Below, in pieces: positions 43,777-51,972 of a DNA stretch of 64,000 bases. Position 1 is the first letter of the stretch. Every line of letters begins with the position of its first letter. The stretch spans positions 5,522,001-5,586,000 of the forward strand of contig NZ_JAHOOZ010000001.1 in the NCBI RefSeq assembly GCF_019075875.1. The letters run 5' to 3'. The stretch is from Novosphingobium sp. G106. Its GTDB lineage: Bacteria > Pseudomonadota > Alphaproteobacteria > Sphingomonadales > Sphingomonadaceae. The notes beneath the pieces are model-generated. The model saw only the letters and a list, made by a program, of their open reading frames with translations, had not been told where the DNA came from and searched no databases. The position numbers and the translations under genes were made by a program.

Positions 43777-43840
43777 CCATAGATCGCAAGCATGACTCGC
43801 AACCCAATTCCAACCATGGGTGCTGTTCTATGCCGGTCGG

Positions 43841-44581
43841 ATGATCAGGACCGACTATCCGGACGATCGCGTCACCCCTACCGTGCCCGGCGGCCGGACG
43901 ACGGTTGCGTTCGCCGCGACCGCGATCGAGACCGACGACGCGTTCGAGGAGGAAGAGGAAGAGTCGGGTAGCCCCGAGACCGCCCTCGGTTATGGCAGCC
44001 TGCTCAGCCTGGGTTCGTCGATGCGCAAGAAGAAGCCGCTGATCGTGATCGATCCGGTCGAGGCCGAGAACGAGGCCCGCCGCGTCCAGTTCATCGCCGC
44101 GCAGCAACTAGTCGATCCCGACGAGGCCGACGGGATCGCCTTCCGCGAAGCTCCGGTGCTCTTCGTGGAGCCAGAGGAGGCGGAGCCGAGCCCCGATGAG
44201 ATCGGCGACTCGGAGGATCGTGGCCCTGAGGCGGAGACTGCGGAGGAACAAACACTCTCCGAATGGACCGATGGCGAAGTGCTCGAAATGGAGCCTGCTG
44301 TCGAAGCGGAGGAAGATGTCGCAGAGGTGGACGACGACGACGAACTGTCGATCGCGGTCGAGGGGCTGGCGAGAATATACGAGGAGCACGGGCTGGAGCC
44401 GCTTTCCGCCGGCGAGCCCGAAGTGCTTCAGGACGAGGCACCGCATTCGGAACCGGCTCTCGCTCCGCACGGCCACAGCCTGCGCGCGCGCATGCCGACC
44501 CAGGCGCCGCGGCGCACTTTCGGTGACCATGCCCTGGCCTTCCTTGCCTGGCTCCGCGACTGGCTGACGCGGCCGCGCTGA
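43841..44581 (+). CDS. Highly acidic protein of unknown function
   Basis: About 246 residues from ATG 43841 (GTG 43820 would add 7). Codon use is normal for the genome on this strand, which is why I take it as real. Composition is strongly acidic: AFEEEEEESGS near residue 37, then Glu/Asp-rich stretches up to VAEVDDDDELSIAV. Two ordered islands stand out: SLGSSMRKKKPLIVIDPVEAENEARRVQFIAAQQL and the C-terminal FGDHALAFLAWLRDWLTRPR, an amphipathic helix that might touch a membrane or protein. No signal peptide. Family not recognised. Confidence 0.5.
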   Translation: MIRTDYPDDRVTPTVPGGRTTVAFAATAIETDDAFEEEEEESGSPETALGYGSLLSLGSSMRKKKPLIVIDPVEAENEARRVQFIAAQQLVDPDEADGIAFREAPVLFVEPEEAEPSPDEIGDSEDRGPEAETAEEQTLSEWTDGEVLEMEPAVEAEEDVAEVDDDDELSIAVEGLARIYEEHGLEPLSAGEPEVLQDEAPHSEPALAPHGHSLRARMPTQAPRRTFGDHALAFLAWLRDWLTRPR

Positions 44582-44582
44582 C

Positions 44583-45377
44583 CTAGTCCTGCCAGGTTCC
44601 CTCGGTGCTGTTCATGATGAAGCTGGCATTGCCCAGCGTCACCGCGCGCCGGTCGGGCGTGCAGAGCTGGATGAAGCCTTCCTGCATCTTGGGCATGACC
44701 GTGATCGGACCGTTGCCGAGGTTCTCCAGCGCGACGCGCGCGACGTCGAGGCCCGAATCGCCCTCGTCGCCGTGATCGATGCCGAGCCGGGCCATGGCTG
44801 GCGTGTCGGTCTTGCCGACGACGACGTGGAGCACGTCGACCCCTTCTTGCCCGAGCTCCCACCAGAGGCCTTCGGAGAAGATCTGCGAATAGGCCTTGGC
44901 GCCCGAGTAGGTCACCACCGAGGGACTGCCGGCCACCCCGGCGAGCGAGCCCATCAGCACGATCCCACCACGCCCGCGCGCCGCCATCAGCCGCCCGAAA
45001 TGGTGTGAAAGCAAGGTCTGGCCGACGACGTTGAGCTGTATCACCCGCATCACGTCGTCGATCTCCCACGAGATGAACGGCCCCGTGCGGTGCGAGGCGC
45101 CGGCGTTGTAGACGAGCAGGCCGACCTCGATGTCATCGGTCGCCGCGCGGACGCGATCGAGCATCGCCGGGTCGGTAAGATCGAGGCTCAGGGTGCGGAC
45201 TTCGATGCCGTAGCGTGCGCGGATGTCTGCCGCGGTGGCTTCGAGCGGTTCGGGCTTGCGCGCCAGTAGCAGGCTGTTGATGCCCTGTTTGGCCAGTTCC
45301 TCTGCCAGCGCGGGGCCGATGCCTTCCGATCCCCCGGCGATCACCGCCCAGGGGCCATATTTCGCGGCGTCGATCAT
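44583..45377 (-). CDS. Short-chain dehydrogenase/reductase (SDR)
   Basis: 264 residues. Cofactor motif AVIAGGSEGIGPALAEELAKQG, NAG motif as VYNAGASHRTG, catalytic Ser in LMGSLAGVAG and the Tyr/Lys pair YSGAKAYSQ. Specificity cannot be assigned. Stop is 2 bases from the end of the convergent acidic-protein gene. Confidence 0.88.
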   Translation of the reverse strand: MIDAAKYGPWAVIAGGSEGIGPALAEELAKQGINSLLLARKPEPLEATAADIRARYGIEVRTLSLDLTDPAMLDRVRAATDDIEVGLLVYNAGASHRTGPFISWEIDDVMRVIQLNVVGQTLLSHHFGRLMAARGRGGIVLMGSLAGVAGSPSVVTYSGAKAYSQIFSEGLWWELGQEGVDVLHVVVGKTDTPAMARLGIDHGDEGDSGLDVARVALENLGNGPITVMPKMQEGFIQLCTPDRRAVTLGNASFIMNSTEGTWQD

Positions 45378-45442
45378 GGTCCTCTCCCGATGTTGTTCGC
45401 GGGGAGGGGAACACTGCCGGCGCTTTCAGTCAATCGGCATGC

Positions 45443-45476
45443 GAAAAGGGCGCCCCCCGAGAGGGCGCCCCTTATT
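45443..45476 (-). terminator. Rho-independent terminator downstream of phaZ
   Basis: On the minus strand a GGGCGCCC - TCTCGGG - GGGCGCCC hairpin is followed by TTTT, 40 bases after the PHA depolymerase stop. Good stem and T run. Confidence 0.8.
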
Positions 45477-45514
45477 GCTTGCTCAGCGAATGCTCCTTGG
45501 ACGGAGCAGTGCGA

Positions 45515-46804
45515 TCACTGGCCGATCGGAATCACTTCCTTGGCTTCCACGCCCGCGGCTTCGTGGATGAAGTCGCGGATGATCGGATAGATGTCGGCCT
45601 GGAAACGCGAGCCCGAGAAGACACCGTAGTGGCCGACGCCCGGCTGGATGTAGTTCTTGCGCTTCGACGCAGGCACGCCGCTGAATACCGCGTGGGCCGC
45701 CTCGGTCTGGCCCGGCGGGCAGAAGTTGTCGTTCTCGCCCTCGACGGTCAGCAGCGGCAGGTCCTTGACGCTGGCGAAATCGACCAGCTTGCCGCGGTAC
45801 TCCATCTTGCCGGTCGGGATATGGTGTTCGAAGAACACCTTCTTGAGCGTGTCGAGATAGAAATCCTCGGCCATGTCGAGCACGGCGAGATATTCGTCGT
45901 AGAAATCGCGGAACTTCTGCAGCGCCGCGTCATCGCCCGCCATCGAGATCTTGGGGAAGTTCTTGTACTGGCGGATGTGCGGCTTGGGGTTGAGCGCGAT
46001 GAAGCCGGTGAGCTGGTAGAAGCCCGGATAGACGCGGCGGCCCGAGCCCGGATAGCCCGGCGGCACCTTGTGGACGTTCAGCGCCTTGAACGCGCCGAAG
46101 GGCACCTTCTCGGTCAGCTTGGTCAGCACGTTGGGGCTGACGCGCGTGTCGATCGGCCCGCCCATCAGCGTCAGCGTGGCCGGTTTGTGCTTGGCATTCT
46201 GCTTGTCGAGCACGGCGGCGGCGACCATGGCCGGCGGCGCCGCCTGGCAGGTCGCGACGACATGCGTTCCCGGACCCAGCACTTCGAGGAACTTCATGAT
46301 ATGCTCGGCATAGTCGTCGAAGCCGAACTTGCCTTCGGACAGGGGGACTTGCTTGGCGTCCTTCCAGTCGGTGATGTAGGTATCGAAATTGCGGGTGAAA
46401 CCGCGGATCGTGTCCTGCAGCAGCGTGGCGTGATGGCCGGAGAGCGCGGCGACGATCAGGACCTTCGGCTTGTCGGTCCCGTCCTCCAGGTTGAAGCGGA
46501 GGAGGTCGGCAAACGGCAGGCTGTGGACGACTTCCTTGTCGACCACGACTTCGAGGTCGCCCAGACCCTCGAACACTTCGTAGCTGGGCTTGCCGTAGTC
46601 CTTGAGCGCGCGGGCGGGCAGCTCCCAGGCCGTCGCCAGGGCGCGCATGGCCAGGGTGTTGCGGGCGGGATTGCGTTCATCGCGGGCGAGCTTCTGGCCC
46701 TGGTCGAGAAGCCAGGCCATTGGCCGCGTACTGCGGCGCACCGCTTCATAGGCGAGATAGATCAATTTCGCTTCCTCAAAATGCCGGGCGCTGTCTCCCA
46801 ACAT
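45515..46804 (-). CDS. phaZ: Intracellular polyhydroxyalkanoate depolymerase
   Basis: 429 residues from ATG 46804; a TTG at 46864 would extend it by 20 without support. The sequence begins MLGDSARHFEEAKLIYLAYEAVRR like intracellular PHA depolymerases. The nucleophile is Cys186 in HVVATCQAAPP, where the related enzyme from Ralstonia uses Cys rather than Ser; the His lies in QPGVGHYGVFSG, and an Asp in LTVEGENDNFCPPGQ. It hydrolyses stored PHB granules to hydroxybutyrate. Same strand and next to phaC (46919-48619). Confidence 0.92.
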   Translation of the reverse strand: MLGDSARHFEEAKLIYLAYEAVRRSTRPMAWLLDQGQKLARDERNPARNTLAMRALATAWELPARALKDYGKPSYEVFEGLGDLEVVVDKEVVHSLPFADLLRFNLEDGTDKPKVLIVAALSGHHATLLQDTIRGFTRNFDTYITDWKDAKQVPLSEGKFGFDDYAEHIMKFLEVLGPGTHVVATCQAAPPAMVAAAVLDKQNAKHKPATLTLMGGPIDTRVSPNVLTKLTEKVPFGAFKALNVHKVPPGYPGSGRRVYPGFYQLTGFIALNPKPHIRQYKNFPKISMAGDDAALQKFRDFYDEYLAVLDMAEDFYLDTLKKVFFEHHIPTGKMEYRGKLVDFASVKDLPLLTVEGENDNFCPPGQTEAAHAVFSGVPASKRKNYIQPGVGHYGVFSGSRFQADIYPIIRDFIHEAAGVEAKEVIPIGQ

Positions 46805-46918
46805 GTCTCGGTAGAAGGTATCGTTCCTTCCTTTGCGAAACGTGCACAGCAGAGCCAAGGACAACTACTGAGCCGGATGTTAATAGCCGTCCGGCCCCGG
46901 CGCAAGCGACGTTATAGG

Positions 46919-48619
46919 CTATTGTGAGACGTAGTCACCCGGCGCATTTGCCAGTGGCGGAAACTTCTTGGACCCTTGCTGCTTGGGGGCGGGAACCCGC
47001 TTTCCGCTGCGTTCGGCGACCCATTTGGCCCAGCCCTCCCACCAGCTACCCTTTTGTTTTACCGCGGTTTCCATCCATGCGTCGGCATCGGCTGCGGTAC
47101 CCGGGGCGATGAAGTGATGGGCCTTGGGATTGCTCGGCGGATTGACCAGAGCGGCAACATGACCGCCGTTTGACAAAGCGAAGGTGCTATCGCCGCCGAG
47201 GAAATTGCAGGATTGGTAGCAGGCCTTCCACGGCGTCAGGTGATCGGTCACCGCGCCGACGACGAAGTTGTCGCACTGGATCTTGCCGAGGTCGATGTCC
47301 GTGCCGAGCGCCCTGAACTGGCCCGGCTTGACCAGCAGGTTCTCCTCGAAGATCCGCAGGAAGTCCTTGTGGAGCTGCGCCGGCAGGTTGGTGTTGTCCT
47401 TGTTCCAGGCGAGAATGTCGAAGGCCGAGGGCGTATCGCCCATCAGGTAGTTGTTGACCCAGTAGTTCCAGACGAGGTCGTTCGGCCGCAGCCAGGTGAA
47501 CACTTTGTGCAGGTCGTTGCCGCCGAGCACGCCCTTCATCTCGGACTGCGCCTTGGCGACGCTCAGCATCGCCGGCAGGCGGAAGGCGCCGATCGACGCG
47601 TTGACCTTCCAGTTGAGCATGGTCACGCAAAGCGCCAGCGTGTTGATCGTGTCCTTGCCCTTGTCCGCCAGGTAGGCCGCGACGATCGAGGAGAGGATGC
47701 CGCCGGCGCAGAAGGCGATCAGGTTGATCTTGGGCGTGCCGGTGATCGCGGCGACGGTCTCGACGGCTTCGAGAGCGGACTCGATGTAGTTCTCCAGCCC
47801 CCAGTCGCGGTGCTCGGGCTGCGGGTTGCGCCACGAGACGACGAAGTGGTTGAGGCCCTGGCTGACCGCATATTCGGCGAAGCTGCGTCCCGGCGCGAGG
47901 TCGGTGAAATAGAACCGGCCGATCTGCGGCGGGATCAGCAACACGGGGATTTCGTAGACCGTGTCACAGGTCGGCGTGTACTGGATCAGCTCGAACATGT
48001 CGGTCCGGTGGACGACCTTGCCCGGCGTCACGCCCAGGTTCTTGCCGACCTGGAATTTGGAATCGTCGACCTGCGAGGGCATGCCCTCGTTGTTCAGCCA
48101 GTCGTCGACGAAATTGCGGAAGCCCTTGGCGACGCTGTCGCCTTTGGTCTCGATCGCGCGCAACGCAGCGGCGGGATTGCCGAGCAGGGTGTTGGTCGGC
48201 GAGAAGGCACTGGTGACGATGTCGACGGCGAGCTGGGCGCGGCTACGGTCGTCGTCGGACAGGTCCTCGGGTATCAGTTTCTCCACCGCATCGGTCATCG
48301 CCAGATAGGCTTGGCTGAGCCGGCGGTAGAAAGGGTTCTTGCTCCAGGTCTCGTCCTGGAAGCGCCAATCGCGCGGGTCGGGCGCGATCGTCGACTTGCC
48401 CAAGGCGATGTCGATGAACTGCTGGTAGAGATCCATGTTCTGCTGAAACAGCGAGAAGGGATTGGCCGTGCGCATGAACTCGGCGAAGGGCCCGTCGATC
48501 CCGAACAACGCCGCGGGCAGGCCGATCCAGGGGCCGGCGCTGCCTTCCGCGGAGCCATTGGCGGCGGTTCCATTGGCCTGACCGTTGGACTTGCCATTGT
48601 GCTGTGATGAGTCGGCCAT
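46919..48619 (-). CDS. phaC: Class I polyhydroxyalkanoate synthase
   Basis: 566 residues from ATG 48619 (AGGATAGGGG site). An N-terminal Asn/Gly-rich tail precedes the PhaC N-domain (GPFAEFMRTANPFSLFQQN). The alpha/beta-hydrolase part has the PhaC box with Cys304 in NLIAFCAGGILSS, the Asp in GAVTDHLTPW, and His in LSNGGHVAALVNPP, forming the catalytic triad. Polymerises 3-hydroxyacyl-CoA to PHA. phaZ follows downstream and the phasin gene is divergent. Confidence 0.95.
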   Translation of the reverse strand: MADSSQHNGKSNGQANGTAANGSAEGSAGPWIGLPAALFGIDGPFAEFMRTANPFSLFQQNMDLYQQFIDIALGKSTIAPDPRDWRFQDETWSKNPFYRRLSQAYLAMTDAVEKLIPEDLSDDDRSRAQLAVDIVTSAFSPTNTLLGNPAAALRAIETKGDSVAKGFRNFVDDWLNNEGMPSQVDDSKFQVGKNLGVTPGKVVHRTDMFELIQYTPTCDTVYEIPVLLIPPQIGRFYFTDLAPGRSFAEYAVSQGLNHFVVSWRNPQPEHRDWGLENYIESALEAVETVAAITGTPKINLIAFCAGGILSSIVAAYLADKGKDTINTLALCVTMLNWKVNASIGAFRLPAMLSVAKAQSEMKGVLGGNDLHKVFTWLRPNDLVWNYWVNNYLMGDTPSAFDILAWNKDNTNLPAQLHKDFLRIFEENLLVKPGQFRALGTDIDLGKIQCDNFVVGAVTDHLTPWKACYQSCNFLGGDSTFALSNGGHVAALVNPPSNPKAHHFIAPGTAADADAWMETAVKQKGSWWEGWAKWVAERSGKRVPAPKQQGSKKFPPLANAPGDYVSQ

Positions 48620-48833
48620 GCCCCTATCCTTTCCCAATGTCTGCGCACATTCGCCCGTGCGCTGGTCCAGCACTTTTCCTGTAGGCCTGCCTTGGCGGCT
48701 GACTAACGGGAAACCGCCACGCTACCAGAGCGGTTCCCGATGGGAAGCCCCTGAAAAGCGCGAGTTCGGCTTGTGCCGCTGCGAATCTTCGGCGCCCCGA
48801 TTGCTGCGTCGGCCGGTTTCGTCAATCCATTTA

Positions 48834-48892
48834 TGCTGCAGTGCACAATTTTCTTGACAGTAACGCAACATCGGCTATTGTGCAGTGCAACA
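48834..48892 (+). promoter_or_regulatory. PhaR-like operators and promoter between phaC and phasin gene
   Basis: Two inverted copies of a TGCA-N-TGCA-type element are present: TGCTGCAGTGCACAA (48834-48848) and TTGTGCAGTGCAACA (48878-48892). Between them is a promoter with TTGACA (48854-48859), 16-base spacer and TATTGT (48876-48881). The second copy overlaps the -10 box. PhaR repressors bind such TGC/GCA palindromes ahead of phasin genes and are released by PHA granules. Confidence 0.65.
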
Positions 48893-49000
48893 TGAAGGCG
48901 TTGCCGCGTTTTCCCGATAGAGGGCGATCGCTGGCGGCGCGAACCGTGTCGCAAAACGGATTTACCTGTAATTGCCATTGCAGATCAAAGGATTGATGAG

Positions 49001-49477
49001 ATGACGACGACCCGTACGGCCAAGGCCAAGAAGATCACCGTCAAGTCGGTCACGGCCGACGTGCAGAGCAAGGCCAAAGCGCTTGGCGCCGAAGTCCAGG
49101 GCAAGGCCAAGCTGGCCTATGCCAAGGGCTCGGAAGTTGCCGGTGAGATCACCGCGATGACCAAGGGCAATGTCGACGCGGTCGTCGCTTCGGGCAAGAT
49201 CCTCGGCGCCGGCCTCAAGGAGCTCGGTCAGGAGTCGATCACCGAAGGCAAGAAGGCTGCCGATACCGCCGTCGCCGATTTCAAGGCGCTGACCGCAATC
49301 AAGACGCCGAAGGACTTCTTCGACTTCCAGTTCAAGCTGGCCAAGCGCAACATCGACACCGCGATCGCGCTGAGCAGCAAGAACGGCAAGGCACTCAGCC
49401 AGCTCGCCAGCGCCGCCGCCGCGCCGCTCTCGAGCCAGGTTAAGGCCAACGTCGCCAAGCTGCGCGCCGCTGCCTGA
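49001..49477 (+). CDS. phaP: Phasin family protein
   Basis: 158 residues with AAAGGA 9 bases before the start. Nearly entirely helical, with Lys/Ala-rich heptads (SKAKALGAEVQGKAKLAYAKG, EITAMTKGNVDAVVASGKIL, KDFFDFQFKLAKRNIDTAIALSSKNGKAL, which matches the phasin motif). Coats PHA granules and limits their size. Divergent from phaC with PhaR-like sites in between. Confidence 0.9.
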   Translation: MTTTRTAKAKKITVKSVTADVQSKAKALGAEVQGKAKLAYAKGSEVAGEITAMTKGNVDAVVASGKILGAGLKELGQESITEGKKAADTAVADFKALTAIKTPKDFFDFQFKLAKRNIDTAIALSSKNGKALSQLASAAAAPLSSQVKANVAKLRAAA

Positions 49478-49505
49478 TCTTACCGAGCAACAGATTTACC
49501 GTCGG

Positions 49506-49545
49506 GGGCGGATGCGTCGGGGGGCGCGTCCGCCCTTGTCGTTTC
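49506..49545. terminator. Hairpin terminator between phaP and convergent amidohydrolase gene
   Basis: GGGCGGATGCG (49506-49516) pairs with CGCGTCCGCCC (49525-49535, one G-U pair), followed by TTGTCGTTT. It lies 29 bases after the phasin stop and overlaps the end of the convergent gene. Confidence 0.6.
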
Positions 49546-50431
49546 AGGCCGGCCAGTTCAGCCATCGCCGCGCCGTGCCGCCGAGCACCCAGGCCCGTTC
49601 CTCCGCGCTGAGCTCGGGATTGTCGGCTATGGCGAAAAGCAGTTCCGCCCAGGACTCGCCGGTCTGGTTGACCGAGACGTCGCTCGCCCACATCACCCGG
49701 TTTGCGCCGAAGGCATCCACCGCCGCACGCAAGTAGGGCCGCGCGGCTAGGTTGGGATAGCCGGCCGCGTCGAAGCTCACTGGTGCATGGGCCCACTTGA
49801 GCGCGACCTGCGGGAACTCGGCCGTCTGTAGTACGCGGGCGAAGGCCTGTGCGTGCGGCTCCTCGCTGACCTTGCGCCAGTAGTCTGCGCTGTCGGGCAG
49901 GCCTTCCATCTGCGCGATGATCGGCGCGAGGGCGCCACCCGGCGGCATGCCGCAGTGGCAGATGACGATCCGGCTGTCGGGGTACTTCCGCACGATCCGC
50001 TCGATCAGCTGGGCCTGTCCGGCGATCTGGACGAAGACCGGCAGGCCGTTGTCGGCGGCAAGCGCGAACATCTCGTCATAGACGCCGCCGGCGAAATCGG
50101 CGACCTCGGCGCGTGTCATGCCCGGCGACACGCGCAGCGCGCGGACATGCGCGGCATCGCGCGCCAGGCGGATCACTGCGGCGAGCTCGGGGTCGCGTGG
50201 ATCGACGCGCACCAGATAGGAAAAGCGCCCCGGATAAGTCCAGGCCGCCAGCTCGGCCGTGGGCGAGGTCGTGCGCGTCGCGCCGTTGGCCAGCCGGTAG
50301 AACGGGTCACCGGGCGTTCCGACCCAATATTCGTCGATCAGCGCGGCGGCGATGCCCAGCGCATCCAGCGCGGCGACCATCTCGGCCGCGCCGCCGGGAC
50401 CCAGATGGACCTGGCTGTCGACTATATCCAT
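49544..50431 (-). CDS. Amidohydrolase-2 family metal-dependent hydrolase
   Basis: 295 residues from ATG 50431 (GGGAGA 5 bases ahead; ATG 50449 is less likely). Starts with MDIVDSQVHLG, the amidohydrolase QVH variant of HxH; further VRALRVSPGMTRAE, VFVQIAGQAQLIERI, IVICHCGMPPGG (metal His) and NRVMWASDVSVNQTG (catalytic Asp). These enzymes hydrolyse lactones or decarboxylate aromatic acids. Substrate unknown. Divergent from the cytochrome b gene. Confidence 0.82.
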   Translation of the reverse strand: MDIVDSQVHLGPGGAAEMVAALDALGIAAALIDEYWVGTPGDPFYRLANGATRTTSPTAELAAWTYPGRFSYLVRVDPRDPELAAVIRLARDAAHVRALRVSPGMTRAEVADFAGGVYDEMFALAADNGLPVFVQIAGQAQLIERIVRKYPDSRIVICHCGMPPGGALAPIIAQMEGLPDSADYWRKVSEEPHAQAFARVLQTAEFPQVALKWAHAPVSFDAAGYPNLAARPYLRAAVDAFGANRVMWASDVSVNQTGESWAELLFAIADNPELSAEERAWVLGGTARRWLNWPA

Positions 50432-50576
50432 GGCATTCTCCCGTTCCATTGTCGGCCGATGGTGGCAGATTCTTGCACGGAGCGAAATGTGCCGTGGTGC
50501 TTGCGAAGCAGAGGATAGCGTCTCGCGCAGCAGCCGTTATGCTCGTGCTCCGTCCGGCAGCATGAGGGGTGATCAT

Positions 50577-51221
50577 TTGAAAGTCTGGGATATTCCGACA
50601 CGCCTGTTCCACTGGCTGATCGTTCTGCTGGTCGGCTTTTCCTGGTGGAGCGCCGAGACCGGACACATGGACTGGCACTACAAGTCGGGCATGATGATCC
50701 TCAACCTCGTCACCTTCCGCATCGTCTGGGGGCTGATCGGCGGCAGCACCGCACGCTTTGCGCAATTCGTCAAATCGCCGGGCGCGGTCATGGCCTACCT
50801 CCGAAGCCCCAAGGGCACGTCGCATGCCGCCGGGCACAATCCGCTCGGCGGCTACAGCGTCGTCGCCCTGCTGCTGGTCCTGGCGATCCAAGTCGGAACC
50901 GGGGTCTTCTCGGTCGACGTCGACGGCATCGAGTCCGGCCCGCTGTCCAATCTCGTCTCGTTCGACCAGGGACGGCTCGCGGCCAAGGTGCACCACCTGA
51001 GCTTCACCATCCTGCAGGTGCTCGTCGTGCTGCACCTGCTGGCGATCCTCTATTACCGCGTTCGCGGCCGCAAGCTGATCCTGCCGATGGTAACCGGGCG
51101 CGATGCACAGCTGGCGGGCGGCACCGGGGGGCTGGTGGGCGCCGGCTGGCTCCGCTTCCTCATCGCGGTCGCGATCGCTTTCACGCTCGGCTGGTGGGTC
51201 AGCGCCGGCGCGCCGCACTGA
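50577..51221 (+). CDS. Cytochrome b/b6-like (Ni/Fe-hydrogenase cytochrome b / cytB561 type) membrane protein
   Basis: 214 residues from TTG 50577, which has GAGGGG 8 bases ahead and gives the family start KVWDIPTRLFHWLIVLLVGF; ATG 50562 is the alternative, with a poor site. Four or five membrane helices with haem-ligand His in LFHWLIV, HKSG-like MDWHYKSG, HHLSFTILQVLVVLHLLAIL. The final part has a further membrane helix. Such proteins transfer electrons from quinol or cytochrome c pools; partner unknown. Confidence 0.85.
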   Translation: MKVWDIPTRLFHWLIVLLVGFSWWSAETGHMDWHYKSGMMILNLVTFRIVWGLIGGSTARFAQFVKSPGAVMAYLRSPKGTSHAAGHNPLGGYSVVALLLVLAIQVGTGVFSVDVDGIESGPLSNLVSFDQGRLAAKVHHLSFTILQVLVVLHLLAILYYRVRGRKLILPMVTGRDAQLAGGTGGLVGAGWLRFLIAVAIAFTLGWWVSAGAPH

Positions 51222-51411
51222 CGGCACGGGCGCTCGACATGGCTATCAACCGCTTGGTTGGGTAACTTCCTGTTATTACGTAAAACTACCGTATGGGTGG
51301 CTGTGAGAAGCGGGCGTAGAACCTGCAACGCGAGGAAAAATACCGGTTTCCTCGCATGCCGCTACCGGGATGGTGGGGGCGTCATGTGGTGAGCAGAGGG
51401 GAAGCTCGACC

Positions 51412-51528
51412 ATGTCGCAATATAATGACGTGCTGTGCATCGTCGATGCGTCGCAGCATTCGATGGGCAGACTAATCGCGCTTGGCAATCGTGCCGGGCG
51501 GCTTTTCCGCGCGAGGTTGGGGCTATGA
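51412..51528 (+). CDS. Very small ORF translationally coupled to a winged-helix regulator
   Basis: 38 residues, ATG 51412, stop overlapping the downstream start as ATGA (51525-51528). The product MSQYNDVLCIVDASQHSMG... resembles the first strand and helix of a receiver-like domain present in longer related regulators. It may be a true coupled leader peptide, or the remnant of an N-terminal domain split off from the next gene. A GGGGAAG stretch lies ahead. Confidence 0.35.
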   Translation: MSQYNDVLCIVDASQHSMGRLIALGNRAGRLFRARLGL

Positions 51529-51968
51529 CACCCTGGGTCGCAGTGGCGGAAAGCGAGGAGGCTCAATCCTGCGATTCCCGTCTGCCGGAACGGAGCAATC
51601 CGGTTTCCAGCGTGAAGCTCGCCATGGTGAAATGGTTCATTTCGCTGAAGGACAGCCGCCCGCTTCCGGAGTTTCGCGGCTGCACGGGCGAGCCCGGCTG
51701 GGACGTGCTGCTCGATCTCTATCTGGGCGAGCTGCTCGGGCGGAAGACGTCTGTCACGTCCGCCTGCATCGCATCGGGCGTACCGCCGACCACGGCGCTG
51801 CGCTACGTCAACGCGCTCTGCGATGCGGGGCGGATCGAGCGGGACCGCGACGAGAACGACGCGCGGCGGTGCTGGCTCAAGCTGGCACCGCAGGTGCGCG
51901 AAGAGATCGATAGCTATCTCGAAGCGACGCTGGGGCATGCACTGGCCATCGTGAAAGCGGGCGCCTGA
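51525..51968 (+). CDS. MarR-like winged-helix transcriptional regulator
   Basis: 147 residues from ATG 51525. After a variable lead (about 45 residues) comes GEPGWDVLLDLYLGELLGRKTSVTSACIASGVPPTTALRYVNALCDAG in several helices and ERDRDENDARRCWLKLAPQVREEI as wing and last helix. This W-D-x-L-L-D-L pattern is that of a winged-helix group frequent in sphingomonads. Regulated genes unknown; it is next to the PepSY/TonB operon, convergent. Confidence 0.78.
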   Translation: MTPWVAVAESEEAQSCDSRLPERSNPVSSVKLAMVKWFISLKDSRPLPEFRGCTGEPGWDVLLDLYLGELLGRKTSVTSACIASGVPPTTALRYVNALCDAGRIERDRDENDARRCWLKLAPQVREEIDSYLEATLGHALAIVKAGA

Positions 51969-51972
51969 CTTC

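Noticed and set aside
45479..46927. 482-codon plus-strand frame opposite phaZ
   Set aside because: Shadow of the PHA depolymerase gene, with no domain of its own.
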